Assembly: GCF_000429985.1 (NCBI RefSeq)
Contig: NZ_AUCX01000020.1
Coordinates: 38,154 to 102,153, forward strand
Reading direction: 5' to 3'
DNA from: Maridesulfovibrio bastinii DSM 16055
GTDB taxonomy: Bacteria; Desulfobacterota; Desulfovibrionia; Desulfovibrionales; Desulfovibrionaceae
DNA: 64,000 bases
The notes under the pieces are model-generated. The model was not told the origin of the DNA, ran no database searches, and saw only the letters and a program-made list of their open reading frames with translations. The position numbers and the translations under genes were made by a program. Shown here in pieces: positions 43,511 through 51,542 of the stretch (its first letter is position 1; every line of letters begins with the position of its first letter).

Positions 43511-43719
43511 GGTTTCAGGAACGGCTATAATCTTCTGAGGCTTGCTGACTGAACCCATTCTACGTTTGTGGTTGCCGAAAGTTTTAATGGTAAGCCCCTT
43601 TTGTCGTCAGTATTCAGCTTGAGAAACACTGCTGCATTCCTATGCTGCGATATGCTTTTTCCAGAAAAACTGTTTCTTTTTAAGCCGTTCCTCCTTGAGT
43701 AGGAAAGGAGAATGTCATG

Positions 43720-44120
43720 TTCTGGAATTAATAGAAGATGTAGGTGCTTGGACGCTTACTATATTCTTTTCCTTGGTCATTTTTTTAAAGGATAGTTTCA
43801 AACAGCTTTACGTAACAAAGCTCGTCCTTATTTTTCTCGGACTATACTTAAACGTCTTTGTTATAACATGGTTCTGCTTGCTAGCTTTAATGCTCATCCA
43901 GTTTAGCCTTATTGCCGCCTATGCCGTCACCTGCTCAATGATAGTTCACTTTGCACCAGATCTTCGCTTCCTCATATCGAAGGGTCTTTTCTGATGTTTT
44001 ATACTTCAGGTATATTTTTCGGTATTTCTAAATTTGTTTTCCTTGAGCTCCAGCTCATGGCATTCCTAAATCCTATGGTAGGGAGAGTCCGAGAGTTCCA
44101 TAATATTTCCATCTACAACA
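43720..44120 (+). pseudogene. Truncated Wzm-like ABC permease pseudogene
   Basis: The plus strand reads hydrophobic segments and then HFAPDLRFLISKGL, a frame break, and MFYTSGIFFGISKFVFLELQ with MAFLNPMVGRVREF. These align by eye with the intact Wzm at 31576-32562 (FMPDLAFVVSTGLKLMMYAS, YANPMAGLIKAYREV). The 5' half is missing; the IS66 relic begins where it should be. Confidence 0.72.
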
Positions 44121-44234
44121 CCTGAACAGACAGGACTTATCTGAGCTGAAAAAGATTTTTATCATTATCCTATTAAGAATTTATCCGAGGACACTTTGCA
44201 AATCTGACCATGTCTAACTCAGTACCTGCCAACA

Positions 44235-44660
44235 ATGAAAACTCCTCTTATCAGCCTTCACAACGTCTATTGCACATTCTGTGTACGTAACGATTTTTTC
44301 AAATTAAAAAAACATGATATTTTGAAAGGAATATCCTTTGATATTTATTGGGTTAAAACTATTGGTATCCTCGGGGAAAACGGAGCAAGAAAATAACAAT
44401 ACTGCGCCGCTCACTAGCATATACAAACCAAACGCAGGCTTAGTAAAATACTACGATGGTATTACCATCTCCATGTTTAATTTTCATATGCGATTTGACC
44501 CGAAACTTTCAGGTCTAAACAATACAATGCAGATTTTGAATTAGTTGGAACAAGTGCTCTTTACATAAAGTCAGTAACTCGTATACACCACAAACTCGGA
44601 ATAAATGTTCGAGTCATAGCTCATAACTGCCGACACAAGATACTTAATTCAACATGCATA
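44235..44660 (+). pseudogene. Wzt-like ABC ATPase pseudogene
   Basis: Begins MKTPLISLHNVYCTFCVRND and continues DILKGISFDI, TIGILGENGARK and a stop: the Walker A region GENGAGKS has been hit by a frameshift. In other frames SIYKPNAGLVKYYDGI and FDPKLSGLNNTM follow, as expected for the downstream part of a Wzt ATPase. Lies right after the Wzm pseudogene, so a whole exporter pair has decayed. From 44660 to 44936 I see nothing convincing. Confidence 0.75.
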
Positions 44661-44936
44661 CTTGACATTCTGAGGGAAGAAGATAAAGTTGTTTTATAAA
44701 AAATAATAGCTTAGAGTACGTACTTTAAGGCAACTTTTTTTTAAAGACGGTGAAAATTAAAGAGATGCGCACAATGCTCTATTTGCAGGAAGGCGTCTCG
44801 AATTTGATCTGACGATTCAAAAAAAGATAAGACCACTTAACAATTAAAAGGCAATTATCGATAAAACAATCGTAGACTATCTTCACCCCTAAGTATAATA
44901 CTATAACGGCATCTTGGCGTGACTTTTCCAACAACC

Positions 44937-45989
44937 ATGAAAATACTATTCATCACAACCACGACAAGAGTCGAACGACCTATTCTGGATCCTTCGGTAC
45001 GCTATCGCTGTTATAACCATGCCGAGAATCTCGCAGCTAAGGGAATTTGTGCGGATGTTATCGCCATCAACCTTTTGACGAATAAGCATATTGATCAATA
45101 TGATGCCTTCGTCTTTCATCGGCCCCAATATTCAGAAACGATAGTTACAGCACTAGAAATTATAGACTCACAAAATAAAGTTCGTCTAGCTGATTATGAT
45201 GACCTTATTTTTGGTGAGGAAAATGCAGAATTATCCTCCATATACAAAAACGAAATTCTTCCCAAAGATGCCTGCCACAAAATATTTAAAGAAAATGCCT
45301 CGGCCTTAAATTTGTTTGACGTGGTGCAGACTTCCAGCACTCCTCTTGCTGAGCAGGTAGCAAAGCACAACCCCACTGCTTCAGTGAAAGTCGTCCCCAA
45401 CGGGCTTTCAAAACGTTGGCTTGAGATTGGAGATATTTTTCCCTCACATCGATTCAGAGAGAGGATTTGGATATCCTATCTTAGCGGGACAAAAAGCCAT
45501 GATCACGATTTTGCGCTCGTATCAGAAGCTCTTTCACGATTTATCAAAGAGGAAAAACGAGCAATGCTTATGGTGGCAGGCCCTCTTGACTATGAGACTG
45601 AACGCTTCCCGCCAGCCCAGATAGTACGCGTGAACTACAGGGATTACTGGGACCTTCCTGCCCTTATTAAATCGACAGATATCAACATATCAGCGTTGGA
45701 GCCAACGCTTTTCAATAACTGCAAATCCGGTCTCAAATTTTTTGAAAGTGGTGCGTTTGGTGTCCCAACGGTGGCATCACCAATGACAGATTTAGACCGG
45801 TTCAGCCACTCGGGACTTGTGTATGCCCGAAACGAAATGGAATGGCTTCAGGCTCTAAAAAGACTTGCGATGTTTAGCCCTGAAGAGCGCACTAGCCTTC
45901 GCCAATATTGTCGAGTAAATGCGGGATCAGTCGTTGGTACGGATATACTTCTCAATCGCATTACCGTACTTTACAACCAGCGATCATAA
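44937..45989 (+). CDS. GT4-like glycosyltransferase
   Basis: GT-B protein of 350 aa. It starts MKILFITTTTRVERPILDPS (ATG 44937; a GTG at 44919 is in frame), includes VRYRCYNHAENLAAKG, VRLADYDDLIFGEE, VQTSSTPLAEQVAKHNP, KVVPNGL and the C-terminal donor block LFNNCKSGLKFFESGAFGVP, which takes the place of the E-x7-E motif. This layout is found in surface-polysaccharide clusters where a GT-B domain is linked to rhamnan- or capsule-type synthesis. First intact gene after the IS66/IS630 relics and the dead exporter. Confidence 0.8.
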   Translation: MKILFITTTTRVERPILDPSVRYRCYNHAENLAAKGICADVIAINLLTNKHIDQYDAFVFHRPQYSETIVTALEIIDSQNKVRLADYDDLIFGEENAELSSIYKNEILPKDACHKIFKENASALNLFDVVQTSSTPLAEQVAKHNPTASVKVVPNGLSKRWLEIGDIFPSHRFRERIWISYLSGTKSHDHDFALVSEALSRFIKEEKRAMLMVAGPLDYETERFPPAQIVRVNYRDYWDLPALIKSTDINISALEPTLFNNCKSGLKFFESGAFGVPTVASPMTDLDRFSHSGLVYARNEMEWLQALKRLAMFSPEERTSLRQYCRVNAGSVVGTDILLNRITVLYNQRS

Positions 45990-46004
45990 GACGGAAAAAA
46001 TTAC

Positions 46005-48770
46005 ATGACGTTAGTTCTTATCAGTCAAATCGAGAGCACTGCGGAGGCAACTCTCCTGCAGCATTTTTTTTCTCTTTTACTAAAATCAAATATACCTATC
46101 TGTTATCTTTACGCAAGATCTCCCAATAGCACAAGAAATTCAAATGTGTTAGCCGTGCATAAATACATCAGTGCCAACTGCGCGATGCAAATACAACTAT
46201 ACCCTACTGCAACTCTGGAAACCCGTGCAACCTGCCAACGGTTCAACACGCAAATTCTCGATGAAATCATTCGGTTCAGCGCACCTCAGAAAATATTTAC
46301 ACCTGCTTCCTGCGAGTTATTTTTCATAGAGAACAGCGCTATATCCTACGAGAGTTACAATATACTTAGCGATGGTTCCGGCATTCGCTTACCTGGCAAA
46401 TTAACAGTGTTGCCTGCTCAAGAATTTTGCAATACCTCTTCTCTCGAAGTAGGTCTACAGGATTCTAAAATTATCACACCTTTCAATCAGGAAAAAGATA
46501 CTCCCAAACCATCAACCAATCCAATTGAAAAGACTGTTCAAAAGTCCACCTACACACCACTGAATTGGAAACTGGAAATCCCGACCGCAGGAGTAATGCA
46601 CCATGATGGTTTAGTACGATTCAAAGGCTGGATTCAACCAGGTGGACGTACTGTCACCAAACTATTGCTATTCATAGCTGGTAAAAAAGTATACCTGCGG
46701 ACGAATACAATACGCGCTGATATAATTGAACAGTTAAATGACTTTTCCATAATTGCTTTCAATCAAGAAGTTGATGTAACCCAACTACCATGCCGCCTAG
46801 AGTGCTCTATTGTCATGGAATGTAAAGATGGTTTCCAGAAGACCTTAAAGGAATTCACTGTCTGGAAAGATAAGTTCAAGCCAGAACCGCAGTTTTCTCT
46901 CACAACCGTTCATGTGCATCATGAAACAGAAGGGCTCGAAAATCATGCAGAAATTACTTTATCTGCTGAAAGGTCCGGCAAACAAATAGTAGAAGTATGG
47001 GAACGGGGCGAGTGCCTTGCAAGCGGCTCTATTGACGACACCAAAACGTATCTGTTTTGGACAAGCAAAGCAACAGATTGCCTAGCTCATTTGTGGATCA
47101 GAGAAGATGACAAAAATATATCTCTTTACTGCGCAACACTAGGTACGCATACCCAGAACATAAATCTCCAATCTCTCGCCCTGAAAGGAGCTGGGGTCTT
47201 TTTCAATAAAACCATGAAAATCGAGTGGCCGCAGGATGGCTCCTCACCAAGCGTCTTTTTTGTCAACGGAAAACCCGTTTCCGCATTGACTGTAGATGAT
47301 GCGAATATGGTCGAATTTTCCCTAAAATCAAATACCTTGCCTGCATATCTCGAATGTCTTGATCATGAAGGTCGCATATTGACAAAATTACTCTGGTCCA
47401 TGCTTGATAGACAATACCAATTGTTTGAGTTGGCTATTTTAAACAATAAATACGTTGACTGCGTATTTACTGACGGGACAGAAACACGAGTTAAGCCCTA
47501 TAGAATGGTCCCGGATAACGGTCTCTGGCATTTTGTATTCAGCCCCAAAGGCAGTGATGAGGTTTTACATACTCCTCTTGCCCAAATAAGCACGATGATT
47601 CCCTCCAGAGAGCAATTCGTTCCCACAGGAACAGAGCAACGAGAATTTGTAGAATACTACCGAAAAAACATACGCAATGTTCCTGATATGTTCGTAAACG
47701 AACAATTGTCTACTGATGCCGTTATCCTTCCATATGTGCATGTACATAAACACATCACCCCAAAAAGAATAGTACTTATCAGACCAGCCCCAGCTCCAAC
47801 CGATGAACTTTACATAGGATGCGTCCTAAATGAATTAAGTGAGCATTTTAAGCTGGAATACATAATAATCAACACACAAACGGAGGCCCCCGGTTTACAG
47901 CATATCTATTCCGGAGATATAATTATTGTCTCACGCTATATTAATGTAGACTGGCTCAGAGAACTTTCTGACAAAAGAGACAGCTGCATCATATACTATA
48001 TTATGGACGATGATGTAATGACAGCAATTGACTCACGGTCAATTCCTCACGGCTACCGACGCAAAATAGCGGAAGTAACTCTTTCCGACTTCCAGGCCAT
48101 GCTTCACCTATGTGACAGATTCGTCGTCACAGCTCAATCTCTTGAGCGTAGATACCACTCCGCTAAAACACTCTATCTTGACCCGCCGTGCCTGCGCTGG
48201 CCGCACTCCATGGCCCATCATGATGACTACTCCACGGTTCGGATAGCCTACCACGGTACGGATGTTCATAAAGACGACATATCTTTCCTGCTAAACACTA
48301 TCGAATTCATTGGTAGCAAATATAATAATATAGAATTCGAATACTTTGCCGGTTCGAATGCTCTGATAGAAATCCGTAACAAACATTATGTCCGACATAA
48401 CCCCCCTCTCAGTTGGAAGGACTATGTCAAGCATGCTCAGGATAACCCCGCCCACATCGTTCTGGCTCCGATGCTCGACTCACCCTATAATCAAGGTAAA
48501 TCCATCATTAAATTCCATGATGCCGCATCGCTTGGCGCAGTAGGTATCTATTCGGACATACAGCCTTATGACAATTTTGTTACTAACGGTGTTAATGGAT
48601 TTCTGGTTGCAAATGACCCAGCCATGTGGCTACAGACAATAAGGTATCTCCTTAAAAACACGGATATTATCCGAAAAACAGCCTTTAATTGCCAGGTGAC
48701 GGCAAAAAAGAAAGGCGACATCACCCATGTAGAAAATTTTTGGGTAAAGGAGATTCAACAATGGATGTAA
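46005..48770 (+). CDS. Large protein with C-terminal GT-B glycosyltransferase domain
   Basis: Cytoplasmic protein of 921 aa. The last ~340 residues are a GT4-like domain: IYYIMDDDVMTAIDS, CDRFVVTAQSLERRY, VRIAYHGTDVHKDDISFLL and SIIKFHDAASLGAVGIYSD, similar to the preceding 350-aa protein. Residues about 190-400 look like one or two beta-sandwich modules (VMHHDGLVRFKGWIQPGG; KLLLFIAGKKVYLRT). The N-terminal ~180 residues are not recognised. The sandwich modules may bind the growing glycan. The stop codon overlaps the next start by 10 bp, so both are made together. Substrate unknown. Confidence 0.75.
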   Translation: MTLVLISQIESTAEATLLQHFFSLLLKSNIPICYLYARSPNSTRNSNVLAVHKYISANCAMQIQLYPTATLETRATCQRFNTQILDEIIRFSAPQKIFTPASCELFFIENSAISYESYNILSDGSGIRLPGKLTVLPAQEFCNTSSLEVGLQDSKIITPFNQEKDTPKPSTNPIEKTVQKSTYTPLNWKLEIPTAGVMHHDGLVRFKGWIQPGGRTVTKLLLFIAGKKVYLRTNTIRADIIEQLNDFSIIAFNQEVDVTQLPCRLECSIVMECKDGFQKTLKEFTVWKDKFKPEPQFSLTTVHVHHETEGLENHAEITLSAERSGKQIVEVWERGECLASGSIDDTKTYLFWTSKATDCLAHLWIREDDKNISLYCATLGTHTQNINLQSLALKGAGVFFNKTMKIEWPQDGSSPSVFFVNGKPVSALTVDDANMVEFSLKSNTLPAYLECLDHEGRILTKLLWSMLDRQYQLFELAILNNKYVDCVFTDGTETRVKPYRMVPDNGLWHFVFSPKGSDEVLHTPLAQISTMIPSREQFVPTGTEQREFVEYYRKNIRNVPDMFVNEQLSTDAVILPYVHVHKHITPKRIVLIRPAPAPTDELYIGCVLNELSEHFKLEYIIINTQTEAPGLQHIYSGDIIIVSRYINVDWLRELSDKRDSCIIYYIMDDDVMTAIDSRSIPHGYRRKIAEVTLSDFQAMLHLCDRFVVTAQSLERRYHSAKTLYLDPPCLRWPHSMAHHDDYSTVRIAYHGTDVHKDDISFLLNTIEFIGSKYNNIEFEYFAGSNALIEIRNKHYVRHNPPLSWKDYVKHAQDNPAHIVLAPMLDSPYNQGKSIIKFHDAASLGAVGIYSDIQPYDNFVTNGVNGFLVANDPAMWLQTIRYLLKNTDIIRKTAFNCQVTAKKKGDITHVENFWVKEIQQWM

Positions 48771-50401
48771 AACGCATACTGATAATAAATCCGTTAGCCA
48801 ACTACCATCGTGCCCCTATTTTCTGTGGACTGGCTAAAACTCTTCAAGCGGCAGACCATGAAGTATTCATTATCTACGAACAGAAAGTCTGCATCTTAAT
48901 CGGAGAGTCTATCAATTTTTGGAACAGCAAGAATTCTTTTCTATATCGAGACGTTCTACCTGACGATCATATTTTCGAATTAGACAGCCAGCCTCACGAT
49001 TCAGCTCAAGCTTCGCAGGAAATGATTCTAAAGCAGGATGAATCTCGGACCAGAGAATTTACTAAAGTAATAGACAAAATTAAACCTGACTCAGTAATCA
49101 TGTTCAACGGCAATTTCCATTATCAAAATGTTTACAAAAATGTTCTGGAAGATAAGAAATTGCTCACCAAAACACTCTTCATGGAAGTAGCGTGGTTTAC
49201 CCAACGTGATGCTGTCTACTTTGACACGAACGGAGTAAACAGGAACAGCTCACTTGTAAACCTTCGTCCCTTAGCACTGTGTACAGCAAAACAAACTCGA
49301 CTAGATGCCTGGCGCGAACGTTACTTAGAAAGGATGATCGGCAAATTCGATTTTATTCCTAAACGGATAGTAGTTCCACTGCAGGTTGATACTGATACAA
49401 ATATCAGACAGTTTTCGCCATTCTCAAGCATGCGGGAATTTATTAATTTTCTTGAGAAATGGATACCTGAAGGATATGAAGTAATTTTAAAAATTCATCC
49501 AAAGGCACTTTATACCTACCCACTTACAACGTCCCGCCCGGACTTCCACCTGTGCGGGGATGGCAATATTTATGATTACATCGCTCGGGCAGAATACGTC
49601 ATCGGTATTAACAGCACTGTGTTGCTGGAAAGTGTAGTGCTTGGTAAGAAAGTCCTTGCTTTTGGAGGAGGAGTTTATTCAGGCAACGGTGTGATCCATG
49701 AGGCAGATCCTTTGTCTCCATTTCTTGATAACTTTAAGGCTGATCAGGCAAGCATTGATGCGTTCATCTATGAACTTGTTTTCAACAGACAAGTTTCCAT
49801 TGATGCTCTCGTGTCAGGAAATGCCGCTCATCTTTTTTCTCGTACACCGTTTAACGACTGGGAAATCCCTAAAAAAATCCGCCCTCAACTGACGGCGCTT
49901 AACGCTAAGGAAGGGAAAGCTATGATCAAAGTTGGCAAATCCAAAATAAGCAAAACAGCAAGCCTTGATGTCACGGGGGAAGGTAAAATCTTCATCGGTG
50001 ACAACTGCGAAGTCCGCCATCACGCTGTCCTCGAAGTCATTGGTCGTTACAATGGAACTATCACTATCGGTGACAACAGCGTTATCGGTATCTGCAACTG
50101 GCTGCAAGGCTCAGGGGATATCATTATTGGAAACGATGTAATCATCGGTCCTTACACATGCATAGTTTCAACTAATCACACATACAATGATCCAGCCACT
50201 CCTGTCGCAAAGCTCCCTCTAACCAGGGACTCCGTGGTCATTGAGGACGATGTCTGGGTTGGCGCACATGTAACTATCGCCTGTGGAGTGACCATTGGAG
50301 CCCATTCAATTATCGGGGCTAATTCATTTGTAAATAAAGATGTTCCACCATACAGCATTGTGGCAGGCTCACCAGCCAAAGTTATCAAACGGAGAAAATA
50401 A
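48761..50401 (+). CDS. Capsule_synth (KpsC/S-like) protein fused to a hexapeptide acyltransferase
   Basis: 546 aa from ATG 48761 (AAGGAG upstream). Residues about 1-380: a Capsule_synth-type glycosyltransferase with VVPLQVDTDTNIR, LKIHPKALY and IGINSTVLLESVVLGKKVL, the order of motifs seen in KpsC/KpsS. Residues about 390-546: a left-handed beta helix with hexapeptide repeats (IFIGDNCEV, ITIGDNSVIG, IIIGNDVIIGPYTCI) and the acetyltransferase end VWVGAHVTIACGVTIGAHSI, IVAGSPAKVIKR, with the catalytic His in STNHTYND. It would both add and O- or N-acetylate sugars. The fusion is unusual. KpsC/S homologues are beta-Kdo transferases; that activity is inferred. Confidence 0.82.
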   Translation: MDVKRILIINPLANYHRAPIFCGLAKTLQAADHEVFIIYEQKVCILIGESINFWNSKNSFLYRDVLPDDHIFELDSQPHDSAQASQEMILKQDESRTREFTKVIDKIKPDSVIMFNGNFHYQNVYKNVLEDKKLLTKTLFMEVAWFTQRDAVYFDTNGVNRNSSLVNLRPLALCTAKQTRLDAWRERYLERMIGKFDFIPKRIVVPLQVDTDTNIRQFSPFSSMREFINFLEKWIPEGYEVILKIHPKALYTYPLTTSRPDFHLCGDGNIYDYIARAEYVIGINSTVLLESVVLGKKVLAFGGGVYSGNGVIHEADPLSPFLDNFKADQASIDAFIYELVFNRQVSIDALVSGNAAHLFSRTPFNDWEIPKKIRPQLTALNAKEGKAMIKVGKSKISKTASLDVTGEGKIFIGDNCEVRHHAVLEVIGRYNGTITIGDNSVIGICNWLQGSGDIIIGNDVIIGPYTCIVSTNHTYNDPATPVAKLPLTRDSVVIEDDVWVGAHVTIACGVTIGAHSIIGANSFVNKDVPPYSIVAGSPAKVIKRRK

Positions 50402-50402
50402 C

Positions 50403-51461
50403 GTGCGCATCCTTTTCACCTCCGGAGTGGGGATATTGCCGGAACAGCGCATCAACCGCTGGAAAATGGTTACAGATCTATACACTTCACTAGGTAAAAG
50501 CTTCATGGCTTTAGGGCATCAGGTTTACTTCTATATTCACCCGGAAGCTATGACCGAAAACGCACTTCCTCAGTTAACCTGGAACTGCGTTGACCACGAG
50601 CACTTTGACTATGTACTTGACCGATTTGCCCCAGACTTTGTCTTTACGTGGAATGGTTCTTCAATAGGCGACGAAACAACAGCCACGCTGTCTCAAGCCC
50701 ATGGAGCCAAGATGGTCTTCTCTGAACAGGGCTGGTTTCCTCAAAAGGACACCATGTACTTCGATCTCACGGGATGTAATGGGAAATGCAGTACCAAGAA
50801 TACAACTTGGGCCATTCCTGAAAAAAATGGAGCATCACAACTTCTCGCAGCTAGGAAAAAATACATCACCCAGGCAGGATTAAATAAGCTCTTCGATGTG
50901 GATACATGCGATATTGCTGAACCGAATTTGTCGAAACCAATTTTCGTGCCACTACAGGATGAACACGACCTGAACATCTTGCTGGACTCCCCTTTTAAAT
51001 GCATGGACTCTTTCGTAAGCTTTCTGTGTAAAACATATCCTCGGCATCGCTTCATAGTTCGGCCACATCCGAAATATCAAAAGCCTAATCTGGATAATTA
51101 TGATAACGTTGAACTAGTTAATCCTAGAATTCCAATGTTTGAACAACTGTCACGTTGTGGAATAGTTATCGGTCTAAACTCCACAACGCTATTAGAAAGT
51201 GCCCTACTTGGATTTCCTGTAATTTCTTATGGAGTGGGGCTCGGCACTGGAACAGGAGTTTTTCATGACGCCATCCCCGAAGCTCCTCCTGCACTTGAAG
51301 AGGTACAAATAAATCAAGAGAATGCTACAGGATTTTTGTACCATCTCATTTGCCAAAAACAAATTAAACGGGAACATATGGCAAAACCATTAGAGATATT
51401 GAAATCCCAGCTTTTTCGGGACCTCAAACAACAGTTAAACTGGAATGTCCTTAGCAGGTAA
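50403..51461 (+). CDS. Capsule_synth (KpsS-like) glycosyltransferase
   Basis: 352 aa from GTG 50403, 1 bp after the previous stop, with GGAGAAA upstream. It shares the order of motifs with its neighbours: FVPLQDEHDLNIL, IVRPHPKYQKP and IGLNSTTLLESALLGFPVIS. The N-terminal half has DFVFTWNGSSIGDE and VFSEQGWFPQKDTMYFD, also found in the other Capsule_synth proteins here (TLFMEVAWFTQRDAVYFD). Probably a Kdo or related transferase of a surface polysaccharide (inference from family). Confidence 0.8.
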   Translation: MRILFTSGVGILPEQRINRWKMVTDLYTSLGKSFMALGHQVYFYIHPEAMTENALPQLTWNCVDHEHFDYVLDRFAPDFVFTWNGSSIGDETTATLSQAHGAKMVFSEQGWFPQKDTMYFDLTGCNGKCSTKNTTWAIPEKNGASQLLAARKKYITQAGLNKLFDVDTCDIAEPNLSKPIFVPLQDEHDLNILLDSPFKCMDSFVSFLCKTYPRHRFIVRPHPKYQKPNLDNYDNVELVNPRIPMFEQLSRCGIVIGLNSTTLLESALLGFPVISYGVGLGTGTGVFHDAIPEAPPALEEVQINQENATGFLYHLICQKQIKREHMAKPLEILKSQLFRDLKQQLNWNVLSR

Positions 51462-51542
51462 AAAAGGAACGAACTAATATCAGCTAATGGTTTGAAGCAG
51501 CTACAAAAATACCTAAATCCAGACCCTAAACAGGACTAAATC

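Larger units (their letters stand above)
40430..43690 (-). mobile_element. Degenerate IS66-family element, interrupted by an IS630 element
   Basis: Minus-strand relic with the full IS66 gene order tnpA-tnpB-tnpC, each damaged by stops or frameshifts. An IS630-type relic (42290-43510) splits tnpA. I could not place the terminal inverted repeats; the true ends may be up to about 80 bp outside these limits. The right end runs into a truncated Wzm pseudogene. Confidence 0.85.
42161..43690 (-). pseudogene. IS66 TnpA pseudogene split by IS630
   Basis: The 5' part (about 43690-43511) reads KKKQFFWKKHIAA, stop, ECSSVSQAEY, stop, RQKGLTIKTFGNHKRRM, then KIIAVPET; the 3' part (42288-42161) reads IPAIDKSRGFKPIRLHLPRG and IQIEIEPDFCQQTLNRLLEVM. 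Together they form a TnpA of normal length, interrupted by 1.2 kb between the two halves. In-frame TAG and TGA codons show it was decaying as well. Confidence 0.8.
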
